Shown: positions 1 to 11,827 of the stretch, piece by piece
How positions within the stretch are numbered: the first letter of the stretch is position 1
Layout: the number at the start of each line of letters is the position of its first letter
Assembly: GCF_011397635.1 (NCBI RefSeq)
Contig: NC_064755.1
Span: 39,104,059 to 39,168,058 of the forward strand
Direction of reading: 5' to 3'
Source of the DNA: Epinephelus fuscoguttatus
Taxonomy: Eukaryota > Chordata > Actinopteri > Perciformes > Serranidae
DNA: 64,000 nt
Position numbers and translations under genes: made by a program
Notes under the pieces: generated by a model
Told to the model about the DNA's origin: nothing
Seen by the model: only the letters and a program-made list of their open reading frames with translations
The model's database searches: none

Positions 1-763
1 AGCGGTGCTTAAGCTAACATCAGAATGCTATAATACTGATGTTTAGCAGATGGAATGTTAATCATGAGCAATTCTTTTCCCAAGAGTGTTTCACATTGCC
101 CTGGTCCAACCGTGCTGTGGTTGGCAAGTTGGAGGTTGGAGAAAGTTAGGGTCGTCCCATGAATGTATATGTGCATATGTATGACATATATGATGAAATG
201 GGGATAAAGTGATTTAATCGTGTGGCTTTTCCAGATTTAAGAAATGTTATCAGACTGAATAGTTCAAATCCTGATCATCCTGAGTCATTTTAGGGGGTTG
301 TGATGTCCGTGGGTTAAAAGTCTTTTTTGGGCCTAGTGGCGTCACATGCAGACCGAGAATTGTACTTACAGAGTTTTGTCACTATGTCGAATTGGCTTCA
401 AAGTCTGGTGCTGTTCATGGAGGTCTAGCTTCTCCCAGCCAATCACAGCACAGTAGGGTGGACTAAGCTAAACACTCTTGGGGGTAAAAACAATGCATGA
501 CCACGTTCACCTCAAGCCTCCAGGAAGAGTGCCGCGTTTTAGAGCCAATTTGACATAGCGGCCAAACATGGAATTACAACTTCTTGGTCCATCACAAGAC
601 ATCATGGGGCCCATAGAGATTTTTTCCATAGACTTACAATGTGAAGGAGACGTCTGTCAATCAAGTGGATACATTTCTTTTAATGTAAGAGACCCTGCGA
701 AATGACTTGTTTCACAATCTGTATTTGATCCATTCGGAAAACCCAGAAGAGCCGCATGATTAA
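1..763. other. Non-coding DNA, probably dgkz intron 1
   Basis: No exon, RNA gene or clear transposon end is visible. The right part (about 540-763) leads directly into the dispersed repeat at 764-962 and may belong to the same old element. If the dgkz exon at 14173-14363 is correctly identified, this stretch lies inside its first intron. Confidence 0.5.
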
Positions 764-962
764 ATCATTTTATCCCCATTAGAGTTAGCCGAGTGGCCAA
801 CCAAAAGTTAGTTGCTTGAATGGCGAAGTCTGTAGTGCGTCTGTTCTATGAGCTCAATGATGCAAAAGACACTGCGGAAATCAAGCTTTTTTGGCTTTAT
901 GCGCCACTGAGCAACTTTCACAGAAATGAACAGGGCCCTGCCTCTCAGACTATATCCAGTCC
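764..962 (+). repeat. Dispersed repeat, copy 1 (pair with 47441-47665)
   Basis: This block and 47441-47665 share a long run of similar sequence in the same orientation, starting ATCATTTTATCCCCATT, passing through GAAGTCTGTAGTGC and a GCCACTGAGCAACT motif, and ending near TATCCAGT. The copies differ by many substitutions and small indels, so the family is old. I cannot assign it to a superfamily; no terminal repeats are visible. Confidence 0.6.
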
Positions 963-2005
963 ATATGAGCAACAAAAAGTAACACTGCTCCTCCTCATAC
1001 GACGTAAGAAATCCTAACTAGATCAGTTTGGCCTGACACTCACAGGAAACTGCAGCATATTGTCAACAGATCCTCCAAAATCACAGACTCACCACTCCCG
1101 TCTCTTAAATCACTGAACAACAAACACGTCATTAACTTGAAAAGCACTCAGAGAACACAGAGCTCCGCCAAGGCGAAATGCCCCAAGCCATGAAGTTAAC
1201 AAAAGTGATAAATATTATATCCAAAATGTTATTAGTTCTATTGGCTCAGTAATTTTTCCATAATTCTGCTGACAAACTGAAGCATAACCTCCTTAGAGAT
1301 ACTAAAATGTAGGTTTCAGGTAAAAACTCTAAACTCTGCCTCCTGATTTATGATCCTGCCCTTTGAATTTTATTTTTTCTCTACGCTGTTCTGAAACCAA
1401 ATCCACAGACTCTGGTCATGTGACACCTTTAAAGTGAACTCATAAACTAAAGTATTGTACACATTAAATGTTGATGGCACTAGATGAAAAGTCAAAGTTG
1501 TTACAGTTCACCCTGAGGGGAACATGAATGATGGGCCACATTTCATCAGCATGTTTCAGTTTGAACATACATAAAAAAAAATCACCATTCAGAAAGCAGC
1601 GATGCTGGTTGATTAACAGCCTGCCACGTGTTATCTGTGACCTCAGTCTGATGTCACTGACCCTCAGAGGAGCGTCAACTCCCTCTGCAGGAATTTAAAT
1701 GTTAAAATCACAAAAAGGATTACATCCCTGATACTGATCCTTCGAGCATCAGAAGAGACCAGTGGACATCCAGAGAGCGAAGCTGCAGCCGCCCTCCTCT
1801 CAGATCTAATCAGGTTAGAGAGGGAAGCATCAGGCTGCTGCAGGTCCATCATCATCCTCACTGTGACTCTGACACACCAATAATTAGTCATCTGCCTAAT
1901 CAATCAGATCATCTTACAGCAGAGCACTGTCACTGGAGGAACACACTCCCCCTCTGTGTTTAATATCAGAGTCTGTTTTCAGGTAAGAAACAGCTCACAG
2001 GCGAG
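963..2005. other. Non-coding DNA, nothing recognised
   Basis: AT-rich intron-like sequence without a convincing open frame, splice-site pair or repeat family. Confidence 0.5.
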
Positions 2006-2369
2006 CAGTGATGGACGGAGCGTTCAAATCATTCACTACAGTATAAGTAGTAATATAGAGTGTAAAAATACTGCAACAAAATGTACTTAACTACCAAAAG
2101 TAAAAGTACTTGAGTCATTATTACTGATTATTATTAATATGTAAGCGGCATGTTAATGATGTCGTTGGTCAAGGGAATTACAGAAGTAGAGAGCAGTAAC
2201 AAAAGCTGTCAGACAAATGTAGTGCAGTAAAAAGTACAATATCTTCCTCTGAGATGTGGTGAAGCATAAGTATAAAGCAGTGGGAAGTCGAAATACTTAA
2301 AGTACAAATGCCTTAAAACTACTTAAACAGAGTATTTCAGTAAATGTACTTAGTTACTTCCCACCACTG
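2006..2369. mobile_element. hAT-type MITE with 8-bp target duplication
   Basis: A 364-bp element begins CAGTGATGGA and ends CCACCACTG, so the termini are imperfect inverted repeats of the CAGTGGTGGAA type. The eight bases before it (1998-2005, CAGGCGAG) and after it (2370-2377, CAGACGAG) agree at seven positions, which is the 8-bp duplication expected of hAT transposition. The inside is the common teleost AGTAAAAGTACTT-rich sequence and encodes no protein. This well-preserved copy identifies the other fragments of the family in the window and the tandem array at 50150-53455. Confidence 0.8.
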
Positions 2370-3453
2370 CAGACGAGCAGGAACTACAGATCACAGAGAG
2401 ATGATGTTTCTCTTGCTCTCTTTTTTAAATAAATAATCTTTCTCTCTTTCTGGATGCAGTCGGACCAATCATCTGTTCCTTAACGCTACAGTGTCTTTAC
2501 ATTACATGTGCAGGGCAGGGTGGGATATAAGGACCAGCCACCAGCCAAATGCTGGTAAAATATGCTGCTAGATTTGCTTCACTCACCAGCAAAAACAATG
2601 GAAATCTATTGAGTGGCTACTAGATTCTGGAATCCACCAACCGTAGTGGCAGATGGACAAAAAAGTTAATTTCCAATGCTGATGTGAGGTCATGTTACTG
2701 ACGTAGGTAGTCAAGTGCAGCATGTTTGGTCTTTAAGTTCAGGATTTGTCCTTTAAACTGGTTGATGATTTTAAGTTTTCTGCATTTCAGTGTCAGGATA
2801 AAGAAACGGCAGACTAGACTCTCTCGGGAAACTTAAAAAGACATGAGGGCTGCTCTTCGCCTGTGTTAAGAAAATGACCTTTCCAGCTATTCTTAAACAA
2901 TAACACACTGAATCTTGTCTATTTTTGTACACATATCTTTACTCTTACCCTGACTTTAAGAGCAAGGTTATTGTTTACTGTAATAAGTGAACTATGACCA
3001 AGCTGAATGTTTTGTTTTGTTTTGTGGGTTTTTTTCTGTGTAGGTTCTTTTTTGTTTGTTTGTCTGTAGGTTGGTTGGTTTTCTTTCACTCTGCACTGCT
3101 ATTACATCACACTGTCATTCACAAGTGCTTTAACACTACTGTCCATTTGTGTGTAAAATATCAATAAACAAAGGTCAGAAAAAACAACTTCTATTTATGT
3201 TGATTTCTTTTGGCTGGATGATCATGAAAAAAATGAATTTTGTTTCGGAAAGGGAAGCTTTTTTGTGGCTGAATTTCTTTACCAGTCAAGGCAGAGTATT
3301 CTATTTTTGGACTGAGCAGTTGAATAACATATACTTTTGATTGTTACAGTGATGTCATTGTAATGGTGTCTTGTAATCCTTTGAGGGTTGGGCACATGGA
3401 AGTATACAAGGCACAAAAATAAAAATCAATCAAACTATTAATAGTATTACTAA

Positions 3454-3479
3454 TAGTAGTAGTAGTAGTAGTAGTAGTA
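3454..3479. repeat. (AGT)n microsatellite
   Basis: Nearly perfect run of AGT/TAG trinucleotides, about eight to nine units. Confidence 0.9.
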
Positions 3480-4116
3480 TATACATGTTTGTTTGTTTTT
3501 TAACCAGTCTATATTACAGTTTATTCGTGTTATCACTACCGTACATCAGTCTGCCACAGTAGGTCTAAGCCTATTATAATTTATCCTACTTTAACTGTTT
3601 GATGTTTAATATCTTGTATGAGTATTTCTACTTTAATGTTTCTCTGTTAGCATAAGGCTATCACTGACAGACAGGTTAGCTAACACTGGTGTATGTGACT
3701 GAGCAGCAGTGTAACACAGGTGATTGAACACATACCTCTTCAGCAGCCTGTGACTCTGCTCAGCTCTCCGTAACTCTGATTTTACTCTGTTGTTCAGCTG
3801 GTTTCATGTTTTAATCCTCTCAGGAAGAAGCTGGAGATCCTCACAGACTGCTGCTCTTCACCGGGTACAGAAGCAAAAACTTCTGTAACAAGCTAGCTGA
3901 ACTTTCTCACGATAAATCCGCTGATTTTTACCTGGAGTTTGGTTTTTAACGACACCTGCTCAGCTCCGACGAGTTTCATCTCGAGTTTTATTTATAATAT
4001 AGACTTTAGAAAGATTACTGTCGAGTATAATCCACACAGACCGCGGTCACAGCAGTTACTGTCTTCGTTATAACTGATACAAACTTCTGACAGTAACAGC
4101 AGAGATTGGAAATCAG

Positions 4117-4165
4117 CCAATCAGATTGTAGCATCGGATTGGTGCCATCCGCTTCGAGCATGCGC
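4117..4165. promoter_or_regulatory. Possible promoter-like cluster
   Basis: Two CCAAT boxes lie in opposite orientation (CCAAT at 4117-4121 on plus; ATTGG at 4138-4142, i.e. CCAAT on minus), followed by GCATGCGC at 4158-4165, which resembles half of an NRF1 site. A potential donor (TTACAG/GTAACT) follows at about 4236. This arrangement could be a cryptic promoter inside the intron or a piece of an old transposon; there is no direct sign of a transcript. Confidence 0.25.
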
Positions 4166-4509
4166 ACTGATGTTTGCCCACACCTTGGAAACTGTACTGA
4201 AGGATACATTGTTCTCTCCTCAGCTCCATCTTACAGGTAACTACTGCACTTTTTACTGCACTACATTTGTCTGACAGCTTTAGTTACTAGTTACTTCCTG
4301 TCCGGTGACACTCACGTATCTCCAGATGTTTTGATGCTGAATATTTGTTATAAAGTGAGGGATGAAGAGATCCATTATGCAGAGCCGGCACCAGACTTTT
4401 GGGGGCCCTAGGCAGGATTTGGTTATGGGGCCCCGTCGTTGTAACGAGTTCACATGGCACTAAAACCAACTTGTGTACTATGAATATTAGTTTAAGCACA
4501 CAAAAGGTA

Positions 4510-5709
4510 GGGGAGATCCGGGTCGATTGTAGCACTTTTCACTTTTTCACCATTCTACATAAAAAAAATTACAACTCAGATTGCCAATATTTGTATGCAA
4601 GTACCCTACATGTGTCCTCCGTCAACACAAACAGTAACGAAGTTCCGCAGATTAATATATCGAGCATGATCAGGCTGAAAGTGGAAGGTGCGCAGTGATA
4701 CATTCACCCCGCACACGAGGGACAATTGTAGCGCTCGAGCGGGTCACTTGTAGCGGTCGTCGAAAAAGGCAAAAAACGTTAAGTTACCACATTTTTCTGG
4801 CATATACTTCGCAGTTTTAGTTTTATTGCTGTTTTAACTTATACTAGGATGCCCATTAACATCAGGCAAAGGGACTGTAAGTAAAAAGTAGCCTTTCAGC
4901 AAACGGGTACGTTCACATTCGTCACCTGTTGTCAAACGTTTGTTAAATGTGACGGACCTGAAGATGATGCAGAGCACATAATAATTTTTAATCACACATT
5001 TTTAACCACACATTAACCATATTTATATAGTCCTACTTATGATTTTTAATATTTTAACTTATTTTTAAAAACATTTTAGAATTGTATTTATGTAAATCAT
5101 GAACTGTAACATTGTTTTTTAACTCATTTTTTTAACCATGAACTCAATTAGCCTTTAGATCTATTTTTCAACTTAAGTATTTTAACATTGTATTTATTGC
5201 GTTTATATTAACCATGAACTGTAGACTAATGTATTGTTTTTAAAGGTCCCTTTTCAAAAATAAAGAACAGAAGAACCCTCCACCACTGCCTGCCAGGCTC
5301 TATCATACAGGTCTGGGTCTATCTGAGCCCTGGCTGTCTTCCTCACTCTGATCCTGGGCATTTCCTGCAAGCATAATGTCAAAAAAACATGAATAATCAA
5401 CAAGTTAAGGCTCATGTTAAGCCTACGGATGGGTCTAACAGATGACATATGTTTGCAGTGTTGTATAAATAAACTATTAGACAAAATGGAAAAACACCTT
5501 CGGTGTCGATATTTTACTTAAGGATTCGAAAATGAGTATTTCTCTGATAACTCCGGGAAAATGAGTCGGAATGAAGTGATTCTACGTACCGGAAGTGGTC
5601 ACCGGAAGACAATCGCGTGTTCCAACTTTCACATTCTGGAGACGCGTGTAACACGAATAAGGACCCGTGCTACAACTGTCCCCCTGCTACAATCGTACCG
5701 GATCTCCCC
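4510..5709 (-). mobile_element. pogo/mariner-like transposon, 1.2 kb, TA-flanked
   Basis: Exactly 1200 bp lies between two TA dinucleotides (4508-4509 and 5710-5711). The ends are long inverted repeats: GGGGAGATCCGGGTCGATTG on the left, and GGGGAGATCCGGTACGATTG on the minus strand at the right. A TA target duplication and such ends fit the Tc1/mariner-pogo group. A short piece of a pogo-type transposase N-terminus sits inside on the minus strand (5254-5361). The rest is AT-rich and non-coding, so this is an internally deleted copy. It inserted into the hAT composite 4380-7814. Confidence 0.75.
5254..5361 (-). pseudogene. Fragment of pogo-like transposase N-terminus
   Basis: Starting from the ATG at 5361, about 34 codons read MPRIRVRKTARAQIDPDLYD and continue to a stop. 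A basic MPR.RxRKT start followed by an aspartate-led helix resembles the N-terminal helix-turn-helix of pogo/Tigger transposases, which bind the element ends. A good acceptor (GCTTGCAG just before GAA-ATG, exon start 5364) suggests the exon was once spliced to an upstream leader. The DDE catalytic part is missing. Assignment is by resemblance only. Confidence 0.4.
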
Positions 5710-5773
5710 TAAATATAAGCATTTAAAGACTAAAGACCTTTGAGCAGCAACACTATCTTTCAACAGACTACAG

Positions 5774-5960
5774 CAGGGGTGTCAAACTCATTTTGGTAGC
5801 TGTTTTCAACTGTGATCAAAAATCATCTGAAGATGAATTCTGAGCTTGTTCTGTAAATGATTTTCTAATTAATTATAAACACATAAAAGCAATATATAAT
5901 AACAATTTCAAGTGAGGCACCACCCACTTTCAACATAAACCCATCCATTCCGAGTACAAA
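5774..5960 (+). mobile_element. hAT terminus fragment (CAGGGGTGTCAAACTC)
   Basis: CAGGGGTGTCAAACTCATTTT is a typical hAT 5' end, as in many vertebrate Charlie-like elements. No matching inverted end is found downstream, so this is a one-ended fragment; the right boundary given is arbitrary. Confidence 0.5.
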
Positions 5961-6217
5961 TACAGATACAGATTATTTAGTTGGTTAAAAAAAGACACAG
6001 ACACTGATACAAATAATGAAGTACTCACTCATCCTTAGTAAATACAATATTTGTCTTTTATGCTCTAACTCTGTGAATGACCCCTCTCAAGGCCTTTTGC
6101 TTGATCTGGTTTAAGTTTGAAGCATATTTTAGTGTTATGGTCTCACTAGAAAGGGCCAAGCCTCACCTGTCTTCATGTGTAAGATGTCCAAAGTTAGTTA
6201 TAGATATAATGAAAATA

Positions 6218-6760
6218 GCAATCTTTATGTATAAAGCACTTTTAAAACAGAGTTACGAAGTGCTTTACATGAGAACAATTACAAACAGACAAGACATGAA
6301 AACAACAACTTTTAAAACAGCTGATCAAAACACTTTGGTGTATAAAAGACAGTATTAATGAACTTAAAATTCAAGTAAAATCAGGACAGGCTCTTCGATA
6401 AAAGTATGCTTTAAAAAGGGACTTAAAAGAGATAATTGATTTCCTTGGGCAGATTGTTCCAGAGCCTCGGGGCCCCGACAGCAAATGCTCTGTCTCCTTT
6501 AGTTTTCAGACAGAAATCTGAAACAGACAAAAGACCTCTGCTGCCGAGGACCTCAAAGTACGTCCTGGTGTGTACGGCACTAAGAGGTTGGAGATATAGC
6601 TGGGAGAGAGTCCAAAAAATATGATGTACAAGGCTATCATATGGTAAAGAACATGCAGTTATTACAAACGTCTAATAACTTTGTGCAAAGTCTGTAACAG
6701 TAATCAAATAAGAAAGAAAAACCAAAAGGAGCACTTCATAAAATGTTGACATAAAGTTGC
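6218..6760 (+). repeat. Unclassified dispersed fish repeat
   Basis: The block runs from AAAGCACTTTTAAAACAGAG through TTGTTCCAGAGCCTCGGGGCC and on to about 6760. I recall similar text (a 'glycine-like' GTTCCAGAGCCT phrase followed by a list of drifted words) scattered in fish genomes, but cannot name the family. There are no terminal repeats and no coding frame of note. Confidence 0.35.
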
Positions 6761-7273
6761 CCAAAAAAGGGCAAAATTTCTAATAACAGGTACAATGTGA
6801 TCATTTAGGAAGTAGTTTAGTCTTATTTCAGTCAAGTTAAATTGATTATTATTACAGTGACCTTTCATATGATCAGGGTTTAAAGTATATTTGTGCTACT
6901 CTTTACAATTTCATCTGAGAAACTTATAAATATAAGAGACTGTTCTTTACTTATCAGCAGAGAGGGGTGTCTGGGTTTTTGTTTTTTTGTTGTTGTTTTT
7001 TTACCCTCCCCAAAGCTACACATTTTTTTTTCCTTAAAAAACAACGTTAAAAACAAAATCCTGAAGTTGAAAGAGCCTTGATTTTTCACTCTTGTCGTGC
7101 ATGCTGGTTAATTTGTGTGAAGATTATTTTTGGCCAGAATAAAGTAATTCTGATGAAATACCACTATTTTAAGCTCAAATTTTCTTTTCTTTTTTCTGAC
7201 GGAAATGTTCATAGTGTCCAAGGACCACTGGATGTTTGAAAAGCCCCAGAAATATCTTTTTAAAAATCTGCTG

Positions 7274-7469
7274 TGTCAGGGCGTCGGTAGCGTAGTGGAT
7301 AGTGCCAGCCCCCCATGTATAGAGGCATTGCCTTGCCACAGCGGCTGCGGGTTCGAATCTGGCTCGCGGCCCTTTGCTGCATGTCAGTCCCCACTCTCTC
7401 TCTGTCTCCCCATTTCACCCTCTGTTCTGTCAATAAAGGCAAAAAGCCAATAAAAATAATCTTAAAAAA
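7274..7469 (+). mobile_element. tRNA-derived SINE with 12-bp target duplication
   Basis: The head carries a pol III A box (GTAGCGTAGTGGATAGTGC) and B box (GGTTCGAATCTGG); the body ends in AATAAAGGC...AAAAGCC and a short A tail. Perfect 12-bp duplications AAAAATCTGCTG flank it at 7262-7273 and 7470-7481. It belongs to the same family as the SINE at 40400-40602 (shared CCCTTTGCTGCATGTCA). The intact duplications imply a fairly young insertion into the hAT composite. Confidence 0.9.
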
Positions 7470-8274
7470 AAAAATCTGCTGGAAATAAATGCAAAATACA
7501 ACCATTTAAATCTATATGCCCCTCCCCCAAGCCAAAGTAAAAATCTTAAGTCCCTCCCAAGTGCTTAAAAAGTGCTTTTTTGCACCACCCCCTCCCTCCT
7601 TATAAATAATAAACAGTCCCTAATCATTTGTAGTGACAAAGTAAACTCAAAGCTGAGTGAAACATCCACAGTGTGTTCTAGTATATGTCGGCAAAATGTT
7701 GGGAAATATTGTCAATTTTTATTTCGTTATTGTCTTCTGTTCATTAAAAAGGGCCCCCAGAGACCAGGGGGCCCTAAGCAACTGCTGAATGCTTAATGGG
7801 TAGGGTCAGCTCTGCCTTTAAAAACGCTCTTGGATCAGCTGAAAATGTATCATCGCAAAGCTGAAAACAGGCTGTTCTCTGACTCTTTAGAGACACATGG
7901 TTCTCACAGGATGATCTTATAGAATATGATGCACTGCTGTAGGTTAAACGACCCAACAGTATAAAGGAGTTACAATGAGCACAGCCTTAAACATCTACAG
8001 CAGTAAAATGACACATACACCTTAATGCAGCAGTAACATTAATCCAAAAACATCTGATAGAAGAAGAAAACACTGACAGCACTTTACTGCAACATACTGA
8101 CTGTTACTTCAGTAAGGTTTTAAATGCAGGACTCTTACCTGAGTATTTTCACAGTGTGGTACTTTTACTGCAGTAAAGAGTTTAGACCTTTTTATAATTT
8201 AAAGACAGCAGAAAAATAAATGACAATAGTGTTCTGCTTTTAAGCCCTTGACTGATTTGAGAGAGGAGGAGCTG

Positions 8275-8340
8275 AGACCTCCTCCACCTTCTCCACATCC
8301 TCCTCCTCCACCTCCTCCTCCTCCTCCTCCTCCTCCTCCG
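8275..8340. repeat. (CTC)n-rich tract
   Basis: Imperfect CTC/CCT trinucleotide repeats, pure at about 8305-8338. Confidence 0.85.
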
Positions 8341-8910
8341 TCCTTCGACAGATTGAATCGTCTCCTCTGGAGTGAAACATTCCCATCAGGCCCTAAAAAT
8401 GACCGTTTTTAATTAATTGCTCTGCCAATCCATTAATAGCAGCTATAATTAGAGGACCATGGGAGATCACTGGGAGATTAAACTAACCACCTGACTCGAC
8501 TTGAGTTTGCACTTGTTACCTTTTTATTCCCAGCAGAGCATATTTATGATCCGACACTGCACCGTTAAACCTTTGATACCGTAGTACTGTGGTGAGACAA
8601 GTATTCAAATCCTTCACTGAAGTAAAAGTACAACAGTGTAGAAACACTCACGTCAGTGCAGTGCAGTCGAAATTAAAAGTGGCAGAAAATGGATCTAATC
8701 CTCTAAAGTACAAGGACTTAATTTGTACCTAAGTGGAGTACTGCTGTTGATGTGCTTCATGTTGAGTGCTTGATGTGCGGCTCATTAACAGACAGTGAGC
8801 AGCACTGACTAACACACACACTGATATATTACTCAGAGATCAAACAGGAAGTCAGAGTGCAGCTCAGTTTGACGTCCTCCTGGAAACATGAGCTCACACA
8901 CACATGCCCA

Positions 8911-8912
<2 letters not shown>

Positions 8913-8953
<41 letters not shown>
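8913..8953. repeat. (AC)n microsatellite
   Basis: About 20 perfect AC units. Confidence 0.95.
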
Positions 8954-8957
<4 letters not shown>

Positions 8958-9052
8958 GTGCCCTGGGTGTTGTTTATATATTGTATATGTGTATACAAGG
9001 TACACAATTAGCAACATCCACTAACTAAATTAATTTGTACCCTGTGTGTAAT

Positions 9053-10200
9053 TGGTAAATTGTAAATGGAGCTGCACCTGTAGAGCACCTTTCTAGTCTT
9101 CCTACTGCTCAAAGTCCTCTAAAGGCCAGTTCGCAGTTTCCACATCCACGTGTCAACTTTGGTCTGGTGAGGGTCAACTTTGGTCTGTGTGATGTAAAGC
9201 TCGTCAACCACCCATGTCCGCAAGGGTCCACCCATTTTTTGTGACCACGTAGACTGTAGGCATAGCAAGTGCGCCAACTGCACATGCTCCATTCTCTTGC
9301 TCCACACTCCAGTCCAACACTGCTTTCACACGGGCCGCACCCGCCTCACCACGATGAAGTAGTTTTAAGTTGGATATTCGACAGAAATTTACTCCAGACC
9401 AAGCCCAGCTCAGACCAAAGATTCATGATAAAAGTGTTGAAACAGACAACTACTTGCAACGCACCGCTCTAAAAACCTGCAAATTCACACCAATGTGTGT
9501 ATGTCAGTACTTCTGTTCTGACTTGCAGCTTTTCAGGTTTATTTTGTGGCTGAATATAATTTGTAGCTTCCTAAAATATGAATGAGGATAGTGATAGTGA
9601 GATGCTGGCTGCAGGTGCATTTGTAGTAGTGATGAAATGGTGAAAAACAGAAACAAAATGAGCATCAGATGGACTGTATTCACAATAAATACGCCACAAT
9701 AATATAAATAACCTGCACCAATTAATCAGTCAGTGAGAATGTGCACCTGTTGCAGCAAGCAAACGCGCCGTCTGTGGTCATTTTGACTTGACCAGGGGAC
9801 TTCACTACAAGTCTGGCTGTAGAAACAGGTTACGTGCTTTAAGTTCCACTACCAGCAGCCAGCAATTTGACCAGCTGAGTTGCAGGTGACACCATCAGCC
9901 AGCTTGACTCAAGCACAGACCGGCCATTTCACACCTCTGCAACTTTCCTCTGCAACATTCTAAAACGGTTTTGTCTCGTCACAAATCTTTGGTCTGAACT
10001 GAACAATTATGAATAGATCTGCCTGCGCGTCTGTATGACCACAGCTCTCTGCGGACCTTCAGCCCGGAAAGTATGTCCAAGTCTTTACACTACATGCCAC
10101 ATTCACCCATTCAAACGCACTCATACACTGGTGGCCGAGGGTACCATACAAGCTGCTACTCAATTACACTTTCACACACACTCTCACACCAATCAAACAG
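9053..10200 (-). mobile_element. tRNA-derived SINE split by a ~0.96-kb insertion
   Basis: The left piece (9053-9118, TTCTAGTCTTC...CTCAAAG) and right piece (10080-10200, CTTTACACTACATGCCACAT...) are neighbouring parts of one SINE whose uninterrupted copy is at 46568-46826. The DNA between them (about 9119-10079) is therefore an insertion. Its ends read AAAGGCCAGTTCGCAG and CTGCGGACCTTCAGCCC, which could be weak inverted termini; no transposase is visible and its family is unknown. Confidence 0.55.
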
Positions 10201-10300
10201 CTGTCATACATACAGAAAACTATCACAAAATCTCAGAATCTCATTCTCCAACAACAATTCTCTACGTCACTTGTTTCAGTTCATTTAGATTTAAAATAAG

Positions 10301-10489
10301 CCCCTTTTCACACATGCAGTTTGTCCCTGAAAAGTTCCGGAACATTCCCTGTGTGTGGTCATGTGTGAACGGGAGCAAGGATTAATATTCAGAACTGTGA
10401 TGTGAATGAAAGCAGTTACTCTGCAGCACGTAACGGGTTAAATCAATCTGATTGAAGATACTTTCATGTGGACGTGTGTGAAAAGGCGC
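10301..10489. mobile_element. Small MITE with TTTTCACACA ends
   Basis: The left end GCCCCTTTTCACACA and the reverse complement of the right end, GCGCCTTTTCACACA, match at 14 of 15 positions over a 189-bp element. It is non-coding. No convincing target duplication is seen, so the superfamily stays open. Confidence 0.65.
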
Positions 10490-11827
10490 AAACAGAAATG
10501 TCTCTGAATGCAGTGCATGTGCAAGCAGTGAAAATCACTAGCGGTGCCTGAGAGGTCCCAATCGGCCATCCATCAATGTGGGGCCGTCGGTGAGCGTCTT
10601 ACGCCCTAGCCCCACACCGTTGGCCCTTGTCAGCTGTTTTCTAGCCGATTCAACATCTTGAATCAGCGTCTGAGCTGGTGGAGCCTATCGGTGAATGAAA
10701 TCACTCTGATTGGCAGTTCACCTCAGTGCACAAGAAGAGAAACTGAAGTGAGGAAAGTAAACAAACGGCTAAAGTCAAGTAGCAGTGAGAGTGAAACAAA
10801 GTTATTATATTAGGCAAGATTATTTTTTAGTCACTGAGCTCTCTAACAGAAACAGATTGTGATTGTTTGTGTCAATCTTCACTGGCACATGGTTTATATC
10901 ATTTGTTCTTTCAACATTGTGTTGTTAATGTGCTAACTGGCAACTAGCCTCTTGAATCTGTCCTGTCAATCTTCCTGTTTCCCTTTTTAATAACGAATAC
11001 AGTCTACTGCCGCCTGCTGGTATGGAGAGCCATTTCCTTTCATGCAGGCGTTGAACGCACGTGCTGGTTTGCCATCAGCTTTGTCTCTGCGGTATGTTCA
11101 GGTGCAACTTTTTGGCTGAGACACAGGTACCGTAACAGTCGACCTTCATCGTCACTATTTTTTTCATGTCGGTTTGTTGTTTCCGGGACTTTAGTCTCAC
11201 TGCACCAATGACCCGTCAGTTCAGCTCAGCTACATTTAAAATACACCACAAAGTTAATTTCAAATGAAGTATCAGCTGCTCTGTTTTTATCTCCATCTTC
11301 CATTAGAGGAGGACTTTCCAGCAGCCTGATCGCCTCCTGCAGCACAGCAGCAGAGGTTTAATCAGATCACATCAACGACATGTAACTCTGCAGCATGATG
11401 CCCCACAGCCAGTTATAAAAAGTCATGTTACAGAGAAGTCACTCTCTACACATCAAAACAACAAGTGTACGAAGCTGGATTTAGTTCATCTAAATGACAC
11501 ATTGATAACCAAAAGAGACTTGAAGAGATTATTTCATCTCTTCCTGTAACAGTTTTCTCAAACAAAAAAACTAAAAGTTTGTTTTAGGGTCCTAAAATGT
11601 GACAATTTGATCCCTTTCTTTACGTCTCAGTAAACTGACTATATTTGAGGTTTGGTCGGCAAACCAAGATGTGAGGACGTCACCTTGGACTCCTGGAGAC
11701 TGGGACAGACATCTTTCACCATACCTGATGTTTTAAAGACAAAATATTAATGAAAATAAATGTTCATCGGAGCCCTGCTTCCAAAATCCCTTCAGATTTT
11801 GGCTGTTTTTACAACCCTCTAAAATAG
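10490..11827. other. Non-coding DNA, old unclassified repeats
   Basis: The stretch at about 10540-10760 (GAGGTCCCAATCGGCC ... GGTGAATGAAATCACT) looks like an eroded transposon, but no terminal repeats can be paired. No exon seen. Confidence 0.4.

Larger units (their letters stand above)
2370..4379. other. Non-coding DNA with minor repeats
   Basis: No gene is recognised. It contains an AGT-trinucleotide run (3454-3479), a promoter-like cluster near 4117-4165, and a short fragment of the hAT MITE family at about 4229-4300 (ACTGCACTTTTTACTGCACT and following bases). Confidence 0.5.
4380..7814. mobile_element. Composite hAT-like element, 3.4 kb, with nested insertions
   Basis: The left end reads CAGAGCCGGCACCAGAC and the right end, read on the minus strand, CAGAGCTGACCCTACC; both lead into GGGGCCC-rich subterminal sequence (near 4400-4435 and 7750-7780). 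The flanking octamers CCATTATG (4372-4379) and CCTTTAAA (7815-7822) match at five of eight positions, as for a decayed hAT target duplication. Inside lie the pogo-like element 4510-5709, a second hAT terminus at 5774 and a SINE at 7274-7469. No hAT transposase frame is seen, so the copy is non-autonomous. The two ends could belong to different copies; the pairing is inferred. Confidence 0.5.
7815..9052. other. Non-coding DNA with hAT scraps and simple repeats
   Basis: It holds hAT-MITE fragments at about 8020-8190 and 8590-8760 (ACTTTTACTGCAGTAAAG and GAAGTAAAAGTACAAC phrases), an imperfect CTC tract and an AC microsatellite. No gene recognised. Confidence 0.5.
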
